DNA from: Curvularia sp. ZM96
Taxonomy: Eukaryota > Ascomycota > Dothideomycetes > Pleosporales > Pleosporaceae
Direction of reading: 5' to 3'
DNA length: 64,000 nucleotides
NCBI GenBank assembly: GCA_022457065.1
Contig: JAJGBQ010000001.1
Location: 7,378,001-7,442,000 of the forward strand
Position 1 is the first letter of the stretch. Each line of letters starts with the position of its first letter. Under the pieces are notes generated by a model that saw only the letters and a list, made by a program, of their open reading frames with translations, had not been told where the DNA came from and made no database searches. Positions 42,455-53,600 of this stretch are shown here, piece by piece. The translations under genes were made by a program, and so were the position numbers.

Positions 42455-45400
42455 ATGATGCAGGCGAGCCCACCTCAACCAAAGACGCTGCCCGCCCATG
42501 CCGAGATCGAGGCCGAGCACGCCCGCCTGTTCCAGTGCAGCACGTGCAAGCGCTCTTTCACCAGAGCAGACCATCTCACACGACACGTGAGAGCGCGTAA
42601 GTCTTCGTCCCAAACCGCCCGCCGACGCGAGAAAGGCAAGGGGTGTGCGCTGGTAATACCCTTAAATCGTCCTGCGCCGAGTACTCGCGACCAGCTCGCA
42701 CACTTCACCACCTGTACCCTTGCACGCTCAACCTCCTTTTGACTGTAACATGCCTCAAAGGTATCCGCATGCTCTTACTCCAGTACCAACAAGATGGCCG
42801 TCTTCTTGCGTGCATGACTTTGGATATCTTTTGAACCCCTGGCTGACCCAGCTCCAACAGACACAAAGTCCAAGCCGTATATTTGCCCAGTTTGCTCCAA
42901 GGGCTTTGCTCGCATGTAAGTAGTGTCGAGTGCTGTTGCTTTTTGCCATCCTCTCTTCGTCCTTTCCAGACTCGTCTGACATGCTGCAGTGACTTGCTTA
43001 AGCGACATGTAGCAAATCACGATACAGAACCCGCCAGCAAGCGACAGAAGCGCGAAATTTCCCGCGATACACGAGTGGTCCAAGCCTGCGAGGCTTGTTC
43101 GCAAAGCCATCTCCGATGTGAAGACGAGAAGCCATGCAGTCGGTGCAAAAAGAAGAAGATCCCCTGTAAGGTACCGGATGCGCTTCCTGGAGAAGAGAAT
43201 GAGGTTCACGAAATCGATGCCGTCCATGCGGCACAGGACTTGCTTGATTTGTCCAACGGATTCGACTACCCCTCATCATTGCCGGGTCAGGGCGGAAACG
43301 CGAATTCATCGGCCTCTGCAACTTCACAAACGCCAGAACCATTCCATAGCTCTGCTGGGCGCAGACCATCCGAGGCGATCGCACCAGCCATGAACACCAT
43401 GCAACCACCGCCGTCCAACACGGGTAACGGGCTGGATCCGATGGACCATCAATTTGAAGGTCAGGACCCTGCATCATCCATGGCCTTCTTCGATAACTCG
43501 ATTCAATCTTTTGCCAATACGCTTGGTCAAACCCCATTTCTGCCAGACTATTTTCGAAACATGCCCCCGTTTGAATCTTTTCTCTCTGGGCAAGCTACCC
43601 CGCGTGGTATCTTGGACCTCAGTTTTGACATTGACGTTGGTCTCACTGACCTTGATCTTGGATTGCTTGATCAGTACAACTTCCAGGTTCCTTTTGCTGC
43701 AGACACGCCGTCTACGGATGCTCAAGGTATGGAAAATCAGAACCCAGAAACCGATACGGCACCAGGAAGAGCAGAAGCTTTCAAGCAGAGCGTATGGCGT
43801 TACCTCCCTCAAAGCTCTAGAAATCCCGTTGCAGAGCAAGTAAACCTGGCTTTTTCGGATACCGAAAGAGACAACAACAGGCGGTCGCACATCGCACATC
43901 GCCGCGTCATAGCAGAAAAGTAAGCATGCGCCCCCATAGAGTGACTGATTTTGTTGCTAATGCGGGATCACCTTTGTACACAGACTTTCTCGCGTCAGTC
44001 GCGACCGATTGATGGCCTTGGTCCTGGGAACATGCACTCCAGAGAATGTCAAACGAATCGCATCAGCTTTTCCTAGTATAGAGTTACTCGATGGGCTGAT
44101 TCAATACTTTCTCTCCTCCCCATCCCTGGATGCGCCAATGTGGTTCCACCTCCCAACCTTTTCACCCTCAAAACTGAACCCAGAATTGCTTGCGAGCATA
44201 GCCTCCGCTGGAGCCGCGACTATTCCCGATGCATCATTGCGAAAACTTGGATATGCCCTCCACGAGGCCTCAAGAGTGGGCCAAGCTAGGACTTTTGAGG
44301 AGGACAATACAGCCATCAGGGAACTCCACCATCTTCAGACTTTCCTTCTTCAGCTGGGAGTGGGCATGTGGAGTGGTATCAGCAGAAAAATGGAGATTGC
44401 AGAAAGTTTTACGCAGCCGCTGATAACTATGCTTCGGCGGGGCGGCCGCTTCCGCCGGTCTACATGGAAGGAAATCCGCCCGGAGCCAGACGAGCAAGGA
44501 TCAGTTTTGGAGACCAAATGGTTGAGTTGGGCAAACCAAGAGTCGTTCCTTCGCCTCGTCTACCGTGCTTTCGAGTTCGATAGGCAGTCTTCCATGGCGT
44601 TGCTCAAGCCGCCACTGATATCGTATGCAGAGATGCAGCTTCCTTTGCCGAGCTCGAACGCTTTATGGCAGGCCAAATCTGCAACTAGCTGGAAAGCGGC
44701 ATACTTGAACTTGGCGCCAGCCACCACGAAGAAACCCTCGGCAATCGAATGCTTTCTTAATTTGGAGCATCTTTCTCACCATGAATATGCTAGTCAGATT
44801 TTCCTCTACATGATATGGGGTGCAGTTTGGGAATATCGCCAGATGTGCACGGTAGCGTCTAGGGCACCGTCCATGTCAAACAATAGCCTTATACTCTCTT
44901 CGCGCTATCAGGATCTCACGAAGCAGCTTGAGGACTTCAGGCTTAGCTGCCCACCCATGAACAAGAGCATTGAGATAACCTTAGAGATCATGCTAGTTCA
45001 TCTCAACGCACCTTTGGATGACATCCAGCTCTTTGCCGGAATCGAAGGACAAGAGGAGGCACGCAGCGCATACCTTGGCCTACGGGACTGGACAAACACT
45101 GCTTCAGCACGTCAAGCGCTGTGGCACGCTGGCCAGATTTTGCGCGCAGCTGAAATAGTGCCAAAAGCTTTGTTGACCAACTTCAACGCCATTGCCGTCT
45201 ATCATGCTGGGCTAATTCTATGGTGTTACGGATTTCTCAAGCGATCTGCTCCGCAGGAATCAACACAGGTCGATACGACAGTCGTACTAAATGGAGACGA
45301 CTCGCTGAGTGCTCGCAAGTTTATCACATTAGATCGCGGCATCCCGTCGATAAGGGTCTATGGTTCGCATAGCCCGACGCAGCTGAATGATGTCTGTGGA

Positions 45401-45517
45401 GTCATGGATGGACTGATTCATCTCCTTCGCGCACGTCACGACGCTTCAGAACCCTCACCGCCACTGGTGGGGAACTTGGTCCAACTTCTAGAAGGTCTAC
45501 GCTCTGCCATCAAGTGA
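42455..45517 (+). CDS. C2H2 plus Zn2Cys6 transcription factor, probable cluster regulator
   Basis: Four exons (42455-42596, 42861-42915, 42990-43919, 43984-45517) encode 886 residues. The first intron is long (264 nt). The others are 74 and 64 nt. The splices rebuild two perfect C2H2 fingers: C28-x2-C31-x12-H44-x3-H48 and C56-x2-C59-x12-H72-x3-H76, the second split by an intron. A Zn2Cys6 cluster follows, C99-x2-C-x6-C-x5-C-x2-C-x6-C125, then an acidic/Gln-poor linker and, from about residue 380, a fungal-specific transcription-factor homology domain. This dual-DNA-binding architecture is known in Pezizomycotina regulators. Its position at the centre of the cluster, sharing a promoter with the dioxygenase, suggests that it is the pathway-specific activator. 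The ATG at 42455 is followed at once by a second ATG. Confidence 0.9.
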
Positions 45518-46191
45518 GCATCTTAGTAATGCGAAAATGTTCAGAATTCACCGACGTTTGACAATCAGTGAAACACCGCCCGGCAGATGCCGTTGATTCT
45601 TGTGAAGCGAATTGCTTGTTTTGGCAACATCCCCCTTATCTCGCTGGATACGCACGAATTTGAAGTGCATGCATGTTCCTTCGCCCCAACAACAGGCATA
45701 CTTGTTACCGCACAACAACACGCACATGGCCCACGCTTGCATCCATCCAATCGGCCCGAATGACCGTACATATACCAAGACTTTTGTACAGGGTCACGAA
45801 GCTGCCTGTCCACTGTGGCGGCGGCTGTATGCTGTGTTTTGGGCCGGTAGATCTGGACAGAGCTAGATCCCCGCAGCTCTAGGCCGTATCGAGGATGGTT
45901 TTGAACACAGACATGCCTCTCCACTTTCCGACTTTACCCCAGATCGAGACGATAGACTGGGGTAAATCCGACGTCGGTGCATCCAATAGTTAGTCGTGAG
46001 GCAAGCCATGGCTGCTCTTATTGGTCCAGACTTGCGACATCAAGCAGACGCCGACGGGGGTTGGCAGCGTTCCTTCAAAGGCCGTGCAGTCTATTTAGAT
46101 TGAACGAGCTACCTTGTTCATAACCAACGACCACTGTCTGCCGGTGTTCTGTTCCATCGTCTTTTCATCTTGATCGCTATCGGCAGCCGCA
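45518..46191. promoter_or_regulatory. upstream region of the MFS gene with an inverted repeat
   Basis: 674 bases. A perfect 10-bp inverted repeat TTTACCCCAG (45933-45942) / CTGGGGTAAA (45957-45966), spaced by 14 bases, lies about 225 bases before the MFS ATG. It is immediately preceded by CTCCACTTTCCGAC, similar to CCCCCACATTCCGAC at 50.1 kb. Confidence 0.5.
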
Positions 46192-48038
46192 ATGACAACT
46201 CTGAGTGCGGCGTTTAAGCTTTCCAAAGAGGAGGTCCGGAATGCCAGGCCCCCTGGAACAGCAACACTAGTCGGTGAGGCACGCCAGCAAAAGTGCTCAG
46301 GATTACAACAAGCTAATGACTGTTTCCCTCATCAGAACATCTCGAATTGACGGGCGTACAGACGAACAGAGATGAAGTTCGCCTGGTTCCTCAGCCAACT
46401 GCAGACCCAGCAGACCCGCTCAACTTGCCCATGTGGCGAAAGTTGGCAGTGCTGGCAGTCATGTCTATTCACCCCTTTGTAGTCAACTTCACTGCTGCGT
46501 CGATAGCGAGTGCTTTCCCTGTATATGCGTCGACGTCAGTACTGGGTCTCCCACCAAAACCATTTTCGAAACTGACCTATTTTATCGCCGTCAACGTTCT
46601 TATGCTAGGAGCATCTAACCTTTGGTGGGTGCCCTTGTCCAACACATTTGGACGTCGTCCAGTGGTGCTAGTGAGCCTGTTGATTCTGGTTTTCTCGAGT
46701 ATGTGGGCTGGAATGGCGACGAGCTTTGGCAGTCTCGTGGCAGCACGTACATTCATGGGCATCGGAGGAGGACCTGCCGATGCTGTTAGTCCCGAGGTGA
46801 TTGGCGAGGTATTCTTCGTTCATCAGCGTGGACGTGCAATGGTGTGTAGTTCAAGTGTCTTTTGCACAGAATCAGGATGCTAACAGGCTATGCGTAGGCT
46901 ATCTACACCTTCTTTTTGGCTTTCGGATCTCTGGTTGGTGCCTGTGTCGGTGGATATATTGTCGCATCCATGGGTCTCTCCTGGATACACTGGATGAACG
47001 TCCTCCTTTCAGCCATCACCTTCGTTCTCTGCCTCGTCTTCCAAGCCGAAACTCTGTACAAGCGCCCGCAAACTTCAACTCCGCCTGATTACGGCGTTGA
47101 CAACAAGCAAACGGTTGACACCAAGGAGAATGTCGTCGTCGCTAGCTCTGTGTCGCCATCCTCATACCCTCCATACTCGCATCTCCGCTCTCTGAGACTC
47201 ATCTCCTATCAGCCGGGCATGGGTGAGAAGTTCTTGGCCCCCTACAAGACCCTTAGACTACCTGGAGTATGGCTGGTGTCGGGCTGGTATGCTGGACTTG
47301 TTGGACTTATTGTGAGTGAAAATCACTTAAAGGAACTATGAAAAGGCACTCGGCTAACAGATTTGATTGCAGGTGACTTCATCAACAATTAGTCCTCAGC
47401 TGGTCGCTGCTCCACCATACCTCTGGGGCAAGGATGTTGGACTGATTAACGTGGGCGGTCTCATTGGTGCTGTCCTCGGCTGCGTAAGTGTTTCTGACCC
47501 AGTACATTCTGCTCCTCATCTAACGACGCCTTTTTTTGTTTAGTTCTACACTTACCTTGTCACTGACTTTACAACCAAACGACTCGCAAAGAGGGATCTG
47601 CATGGCTTTGCTGAGCCCGAATCTCGTCTTATCACCGCTCTCCCCGCGCTCTTGGCCGCCACAATCGGCTCCCTTATCTTCGGCTTCGTGGCGCAGAACC
47701 CTTCGCCAACGGGCTGGGTAGGCCTCCAATTTGGATTCGGCCTCATTGCCTTTGGCCTCATGCAGGCGCCCTCTGTAGGCTTCAACTACATCATCGAGGC
47801 GTACGGTGCGCTCGGTGGAGACTGCTTCGTTGCCATTACTAGTACGAGGGCAGTTGTCAGCTTTGCCTGGACCTTTTTCGTCGGCGAGTGGGTCATGCAT
47901 AGTGGCCCTGCTGAACCATTTGGTATCTTTGCCATGCTCATGGGCTTGTTTGGCCTGCTGACCATTCCAATGCTCATGTGGGGTAAGAGATTGAGGATCT
48001 GGACCGCAAAGTGGGTACCAGGGGGAGGAATGGAATAA
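46192..48038 (+). CDS. MFS transporter (DHA1-like)
   Basis: Five exons (46192-46273, 46336-46841, 46898-47311, 47373-47483, 47544-48038) with introns of 56-62 nt encode 535 residues. About 12 hydrophobic helices are readable. The loop-2/3 signature NTFGRRPVVLVS and the motif FMGIGGGPADAVSPEVIGEVF match drug:H+ antiporter-1 type transporters of fungi. The long central loop (about 230-300) is polar. It could export toxic phenolics or import the cluster substrate. Direction cannot be decided. It lies just downstream of the regulator in the same orientation. Confidence 0.92.
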
Positions 48039-48369
48039 GGTTTCATGACAAATGTCTCGGACTGTGGGGCAGGTTTCCGGTGCCTGCGGGGAAGAAAATG
48101 TACACGAATCAAGACTCAATGTTCATTTGAAGCCTGAATCCAAGTCAAGTACATCGTGTCTTTTTGCTGCTGCTGGATTAGTGTGTTATATAAACGTATG
48201 ACCTTGAGATATCAATGGAGAAACTTCATACACAGTCAATATCTCCTTCTCCTAGCGAAGAAGTTGGCGATTGCTCGATTGATTGATATAAACTATAAAC
48301 GACACAAGTTGACGTTACCACAAAGTAAAGAAAAAAAAAAGAAAAGAAGGTGGCAAAAGGGAAACACGG
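48039..48369. other. convergent 3' intergenic region
   Basis: 331 bases between the MFS stop and the stop of the minus-strand aldehyde dehydrogenase homologue. It contains an A11 tract near 48331. No gene. Confidence 0.5.
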
Positions 48370-49923
48370 CTAGATAAACGCCATTTTCCTCAAGCCTGCC
48401 CTAATCCCGAAGAAGAGCGTCGCACCAATGCACGTCAACAGCGGGATGCCGTACACACCCAATCCGATAAAAATACCCTGCTCAAAGTACCCAATTGCGA
48501 TGGATTCTTTCCTCTTCTTCTCCTTGATCTCCTGTGCGGCTCGATTAAGCAACTCTGTCGCTGCCCTTGTCGAGTCCTTACCACCTAGGACCTTGGCCAG
48601 CGCCGCCTGCGACGCTGGCGCGGTGATGTAGGCGGGCGACAGGCGGGTAAAGTGCTCCTTTGTATACCTCTTCTCTACGTCAAAGGGCTGAGAGGATGGT
48701 GCTGCGGGGCCAAGCAGCAGGCGCAATGGGATGTGGTTTGCGAACGAGGCGTCTGCAACGACAAATTGCGAAAGGTACTTGTCTGTTTCCGGGGTGCCAA
48801 AGTGGTATCCTGCTAGCAGTGTCTCCTGGGGATCGAGGTCTTCTTCTACGAGGCTGATGGCGTGTTCGAGGGAGGTGATGGATGAAACGCAGAAAACAGG
48901 TTGCTGGGACTTTGGTGGTAGGCTGAGGAGGTTGGAGAGGTCGACAATGGCGCCGTTATCGCCTTGAGTGATGACGTTGAGTTTCCAGGCTTTGCTTGAG
49001 GAGAGGGTCTGGAAGGTGGAGGACACGCGTGAAGAGCGCTGGGTTTCTTTGGGGTTGGTGGAGCCGTTGGAGACGCCGCCGGAGCCTGCGAGGAAGCGGA
49101 AGGAATGCTTGAGGACGTGCTCGAGGAAGTCTTTCTTGATGTACTCGTTGACGAGGACAATGTCTGGGGCGTAGGGCGATGTGCCACCGAAGGCGAAGCG
49201 TGCTGTGACGAGTTGTTCGGCGGCTGATGCCAGGTCGGCTGTGCGATCTACAATGGCGACTACTTTGCCTTGGGGAGATACGTGCTGTGAATATGTCGGC
49301 TGGCTGACTTGTGTTTCTTGGAGGACTTGTAGGCACGCTGAGAGGGATTCTGATGGTGGGTCTGAAGAGATGACGAGGAAGGTGTCTGATTCCAGGGCTT
49401 CAGCGAGCAGCTTGCGGAGTAGAGATGGAAGGGCGCGGAGGTTGTTTTCAAGCTACAATGTTGTCAGCATGTATATGGCTAGATAATTGAGATTGGAGCC
49501 TACCTTCAGAGCCACGCAAGCGCCTGCTGCCACGGCTGCGCTCAAGGGCGAAATGACCGAGAAAAAGGGCGTGTGGTTTTTTTGAGGCTCAATGTATGCA
49601 ACACCCCAAGGAATTCGCCGATCACCAGCATTCTTGCCCTTTGAAATTTGATACTCGGCCTCCAGCTCTTTTGTAACGTCAATAGAGGCGTAGTGCTCTT
49701 TGACCAAGTCCAGCACAATTGCGACCTCGGTAGTTGCCTCCTCGTCTGATACATGCGTGTCTTGCTTCAGAGCATCCCGTATGGAATTGCTGTTATTTCG
49801 CAGCGTGTCATGCAGCGACTTGAGTTGTTTCTGTCGGAAGAAAGCATTGTGGCAGCGTGCTGTGAGGGCCGTCGCCTGGAGATTCTCCAGCGCGGCTTCG
49901 GGGGTAATTGGCGACGACGACAT
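48370..49923 (-). CDS. catalytically altered aldehyde dehydrogenase homologue with membrane tail
   Basis: Exon 1 49923-49504 and exon 2 49452-48370 (51-nt intron) encode 500 residues. The class-3 (fatty) ALDH layout is visible: N-terminal helices, IPWGVAYIEPQ, FFSVISPLSAAVAAGACVALK (cofactor-domain start), then RFAFGGTSPYAPDIVLVNEY, where active enzymes read ...GQTCVAPDYVLV. Tyr or Pro stands in place of the catalytic Cys, and no ELGGKSP motif with the general-base Glu is present. The C-terminus has a hydrophobic segment (IFIGLGVYGIPLLTCIGATL) like tail-anchored fatty aldehyde dehydrogenases. It is therefore probably not a conventional dehydrogenase and may be a structural or regulatory pseudoenzyme. 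The frame is intact across 1.5 kb, so it is maintained, not decayed. Confidence 0.8.
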
Positions 49924-50359
49924 GATGATAACTCCCAGAGTCTAGACAGGCGAGCAAGAAAACGACAACAGAAAGACGATCCAAGAGTGGGGAGACAGCG
50001 ACAATCTCTACTTTGTAAGCTACAGGAAGTTCTCGGATCGCTTCGGTATTATTTCGAACCTAATAGACCGGCAATGTGGTGAGACGTTGGCCAGGCAGGG
50101 AGAAGCTCCCCCACATTCCGACTGCGAAACGCCCCACCCCAGACTGACCCCGTCTCTCCCGTCTCTCCCGTCGCCGCAATGTCTCCGCGTTTGCATGCGC
50201 CGGACAAAGGCCCGTTGTAATTCCGACCTTGTTGCTTACGCTTCCCGGTGGCCTTGTTACTTTCGTTGACTGCAACCGTCTTGTTTCTGCTGCCGTTATC
50301 GACTATTACATTTTCTCATCCTACGAGAAACAGGACGAAAGAAGCGCACTACATTCAAG
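49924..50359. promoter_or_regulatory. divergent promoter of ALDH homologue and small unknown gene
   Basis: 436 bases. CCCCCACAT at 50108-50116, followed by TCCGAC. A C-rich CCCCACCCCAGACTGACCCCG stretch follows at 50132. Confidence 0.45.
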
Positions 50360-50778
50360 ATGTCAGTAACAACGACCGCAAACCCGATCCACTACACTCT
50401 CGAAGCCACTCTCGCAGACTACGATCTCCACCATACCGACGACCATGATACTACTTTGAACTCGCATCCCAATCCGGCTGCAAATGCGCAGAACCCAAGT
50501 CACTGGCCAACAGACCACCGCCGCGTGCCTGCATACCGGCCAGTCAACAGGGAGCTCGACCAGAGCGAGAGGAGGGTGTACTTGAATGGAATTGAGCAGG
50601 CCTTTGTCGGCGTCATGTTTACAGGTGTATTTCTCGAGTCGGTGAGTTTTTCTGGAACAGATACAGTACTGGGGGTGGTGGAGAGGCTAACTAGCGAATA
50701 CAGGCTGTGTCCAAGATTTGGCGAAACTCACTGGGACGCGTGTGGAATGTGGGATACAAGATCGGTGGAGAGTGGTGA
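50360..50778 (+). CDS. small protein of unknown function
   Basis: Exon 1 50360-50641 and exon 2 50704-50778 (62-nt intron, GTGAGT donor, TACAG acceptor, phase 0) encode 118 residues. The first 70 residues are polar and His/Asn/Asp-rich. The C-terminal 50 are more conserved-looking: ERRVYLNGIEQAFVGVMFTG, then VFLES|AVSKIWRNSLGRVWNVGYKI. One amphipathic or weakly hydrophobic segment covers about residues 75-95. I do not recognise the family. Good splice sites and an in-frame ending shortly after the acceptor favour a real gene. Confidence 0.6.
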
Positions 50779-51387
50779 AAAGACCCGTCTTCTTGGTTGT
50801 TTCGTTTGTTAGATTCTGCTAGTCTTCTTGTTTCAATTTCAATTTCAATCGAGGGAAATATCTCGCCAGTCTTGGTTTTCTTCGTCTTTGCGACCCATGT
50901 ATTCCAGGCGTGCTATAGTCGAGACGAAACTGGCAACCTACTTTGTCTGGCGACATGTTTGCTGACTGCCTGCATCTACACTTTCCAACATTCGAGTGCG
51001 TTCGCACATGCATCACTGGCAGGCTGACATGCATCGCAATCGTGTGGTGGGTTACACCAAATGCGACGTTGATATGGTAGCCGCCACACGTCCAATTAGC
51101 CGATGTCCTAATATCCATTCACACGCGACATCGACCACGCTCTGGAGCGCGTGGGAACCGAACAGGCACTTTCTGGAGTCAGCTGCTGCAAGCCCACTCG
51201 CGGGAAGTGGAGGAGGGCTGCTTTCCGCCTACCGAACCTTGGTACTACCTTAATGCCTTAGGATCAAAACCAGAGCAGCCAAATCCGCAGCTGTTATTCT
51301 TCGCATTGTGCTTCATTCTTACTCCTCAACACTTGCAGTGTTTTGTGCCGCCACTCCATTCTTTGCAAAGTATCTTTGCGCATCACC
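50779..51387. other. intergenic region upstream of the fused monooxygenase
   Basis: 609 bases. It contains TTTCAATTTCAATTTCAATC at 50830-50849, a short TTTCAA tandem repeat. No exact CCCCCACAT element here. No gene. Confidence 0.45.
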
Positions 51388-53600
51388 ATGGGCTTCACAA
51401 ACGGCACTAACGGCGTCAACGGGCACGACGCCTCGACATCCAACTCAGAGCGCCCCCTCAACATCACAATATGTGGTGCGGGCATTGGTGGCCTGAGTGC
51501 CGCCATCTTTCTTCGACAAAGAGGCCACAAGGTTACTCTGCTTGAGGCCTCGCGCTTCGCCAACGAACTAGGCGCAGCCGTACATCTCGCACCCAATGCC
51601 AACGGCCTGCTGCGACGCATGGGCTTGATACCAGAAGCCAATGGAGCTGTAGAGTGCCAGAGGCTGACGCAGCTGCTTCCTAACGGCAATCAAATGTTCA
51701 GCGTAGACTTGAAGCAGGGAGCAGGGCGGTGGCAGCATCCCTGGCAACTTGCTCATCGTGTCAGCCTGCACAGCGAGTTGAAGAGAATGGCAACTTGTGA
51801 AGAGGGAGCGGGGACGCCAGCGGTGCTGAAGCTCAGATCAAAGGTCCTCGATGTCGATCCCAAAGAGGGCGTGGTGGTGTTGGAAAGTGGAGAGAAGATC
51901 CAGAGCGACCTTGTTGTCGGTGCAGACGGTGTGCATTCCAAGACTCGACTGCGTCTTCCGGGAGCAGAGAACATCAAGGTCTTTGGCAGCGGCAAGAGCG
52001 CCTTCCGTTTCTTGATCCCAAGACAGAGAGCGTTCGACGAGCCCGAGACACGCAAGTTTGCGGACCAGGAAGGCCACCTAGTCATGATGTTTGCACGCGA
52101 CAGGAGGGTTGTCGTGTATCCCACGTCGGATAACACGCTGCTCAACTTTGTCTGCATTCACCCGACTTCGGAAAGCCAGATCAATCCTCAGGAGCCGGGA
52201 AGCAGTGATTGGCAGAACCAAGGTAACCTCAGCAAGATGCTGGAAGTATACAAGGACTTCGAGCCGGCGGTGCTGAAGCTGCTGAGCATGGCGGATGAAG
52301 AGACACTCAAAGTGTGGGAGTTGTTGGATATGGACCAACTGCCAACTTGGACGCACGAGAAGCTGGTTCTCATTGGAGATGCCGCACATCCCTTTACACC
52401 ACGTAAGCCAGCCCTCTTCTCCTGACGAAATTTGAAATCCCCAAACTGACCATCTCCCCAGATCAAGGTCAGGGTGCCGGTCAGGCCATCGAAGACGCCG
52501 CCTCTCTCGCCGTGATGCTACCTCTGGGCACACCTCTCGAATCCATCCCTGCACGTCTTAAGCTCTACGAAAAATCCCGGTACGAACGAGCCAGCGCCAT
52601 CCAAGAGTACTCGAGAATAGCAGGCAAAGATCTCGGTTCCGGCCCACCAGTCGACACATACAAATTCACAGACTACAACTTCGGCCACGACGAGTGGGAC
52701 TACTCCAGCCAAGTGCTACGGAAGTGGGAATGGGAAAACAACAAGAATCTCCTCTGGAGAATGCCCACTGCTTTTGGTCCCATGCCCGGTCCACGGCAAG
52801 ACATCCATGGCCGACCAAGAAACGGCTCAAACGCTACCTTCCAAACCGCCAGCATCAAGTTCAAAACGAGCAGAACGGTTCTGGAGAACCTGTTGCCAAG
52901 TGAAAAGTTCAAATTCGCTGCCGCAGACACCACCGCATACGCCACTTTTTCTGTAACCCAACTTGACAACCTCGAGTGGCTGGGCGGCCGCGGCTACAAC
53001 CACTTCGGCCTCTACATTCACGGGATCCAGTACACAAAGAGCGACGGCGAAACAGTCGTAGGCACGTACCTCCCCGTGCTGTTCGAGAACCTTGCCGATC
53101 CTATTTTGAGCGGGCGCGACGAACTCGGTTTCCCCAAGGTGTACGCTGAGCTTGATATTTCCCATGCCGATGACAAGTGCACCCTCGAAGCAAGTTGGAT
53201 GTCATCCAAGTTCTGCCGCATGGCGCTGTCAGGCCTGCAGCCTTCGTCTGGTGCAGAACCAGCGGCAGCAGCACCACCTCGTGACGACGGCCTCCTCTTC
53301 CACAAGTACATCCCGGCTACCGGCAGCCTAGCTAGCAAGCAGTCATCCCAGCCCGACGTCGAGTACACTGCCTTCCTTCCCAGCGCTGAAGACGCGCAGA
53401 GTGTAGAGAAGAAAGTAGAGTCGACGATGACTGCGTCTGGCGCGGAAATTGCGTTTGACGCGTTGGACTGGAAGGCATTGCCGACACTGCATCATATTGT
53501 GGATAGGCTGCAGGAGGTACCGGTGTATGGGGTTGTAGAGGCAAAGATAGTACGGGGTACGGGCGTGAGCGATGTCAGGGCGGTGCAGAGGTTGGGTTGA
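51388..53600 (+). CDS. FAD monooxygenase fused to an acetoacetate-decarboxylase-like domain
   Basis: Exon 1 51388-52402 and exon 2 52462-53600 (59-nt intron, splice inside the HQGQGAG motif) encode 717 residues. Residues 25-400 are a salicylate-hydroxylase-type flavoprotein: GAGIGG at 30-35, the VGADGVHSKTR motif near 177, and LIGDAAHPFTPHQGQGAG at about 328-345. From about 465 the chain continues in frame into an acetoacetate decarboxylase fold with FAAADTTAYATFSV, PVLFENLADPILSGRDELGF and the PK pair at 563-564. This lysine sits in the family's conserved GFPK segment and may be the Schiff-base residue. The fusion suggests hydroxylation and decarboxylation in one polypeptide. It closes the right end of the cluster. 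Confidence 0.9.

Noticed and set aside
35585..53600. Secondary-metabolite biosynthetic cluster
   Set aside because: No polyketide synthase, peptide synthetase, terpene cyclase or prenyltransferase is present. The enzyme set fits breakdown of an aromatic compound better.
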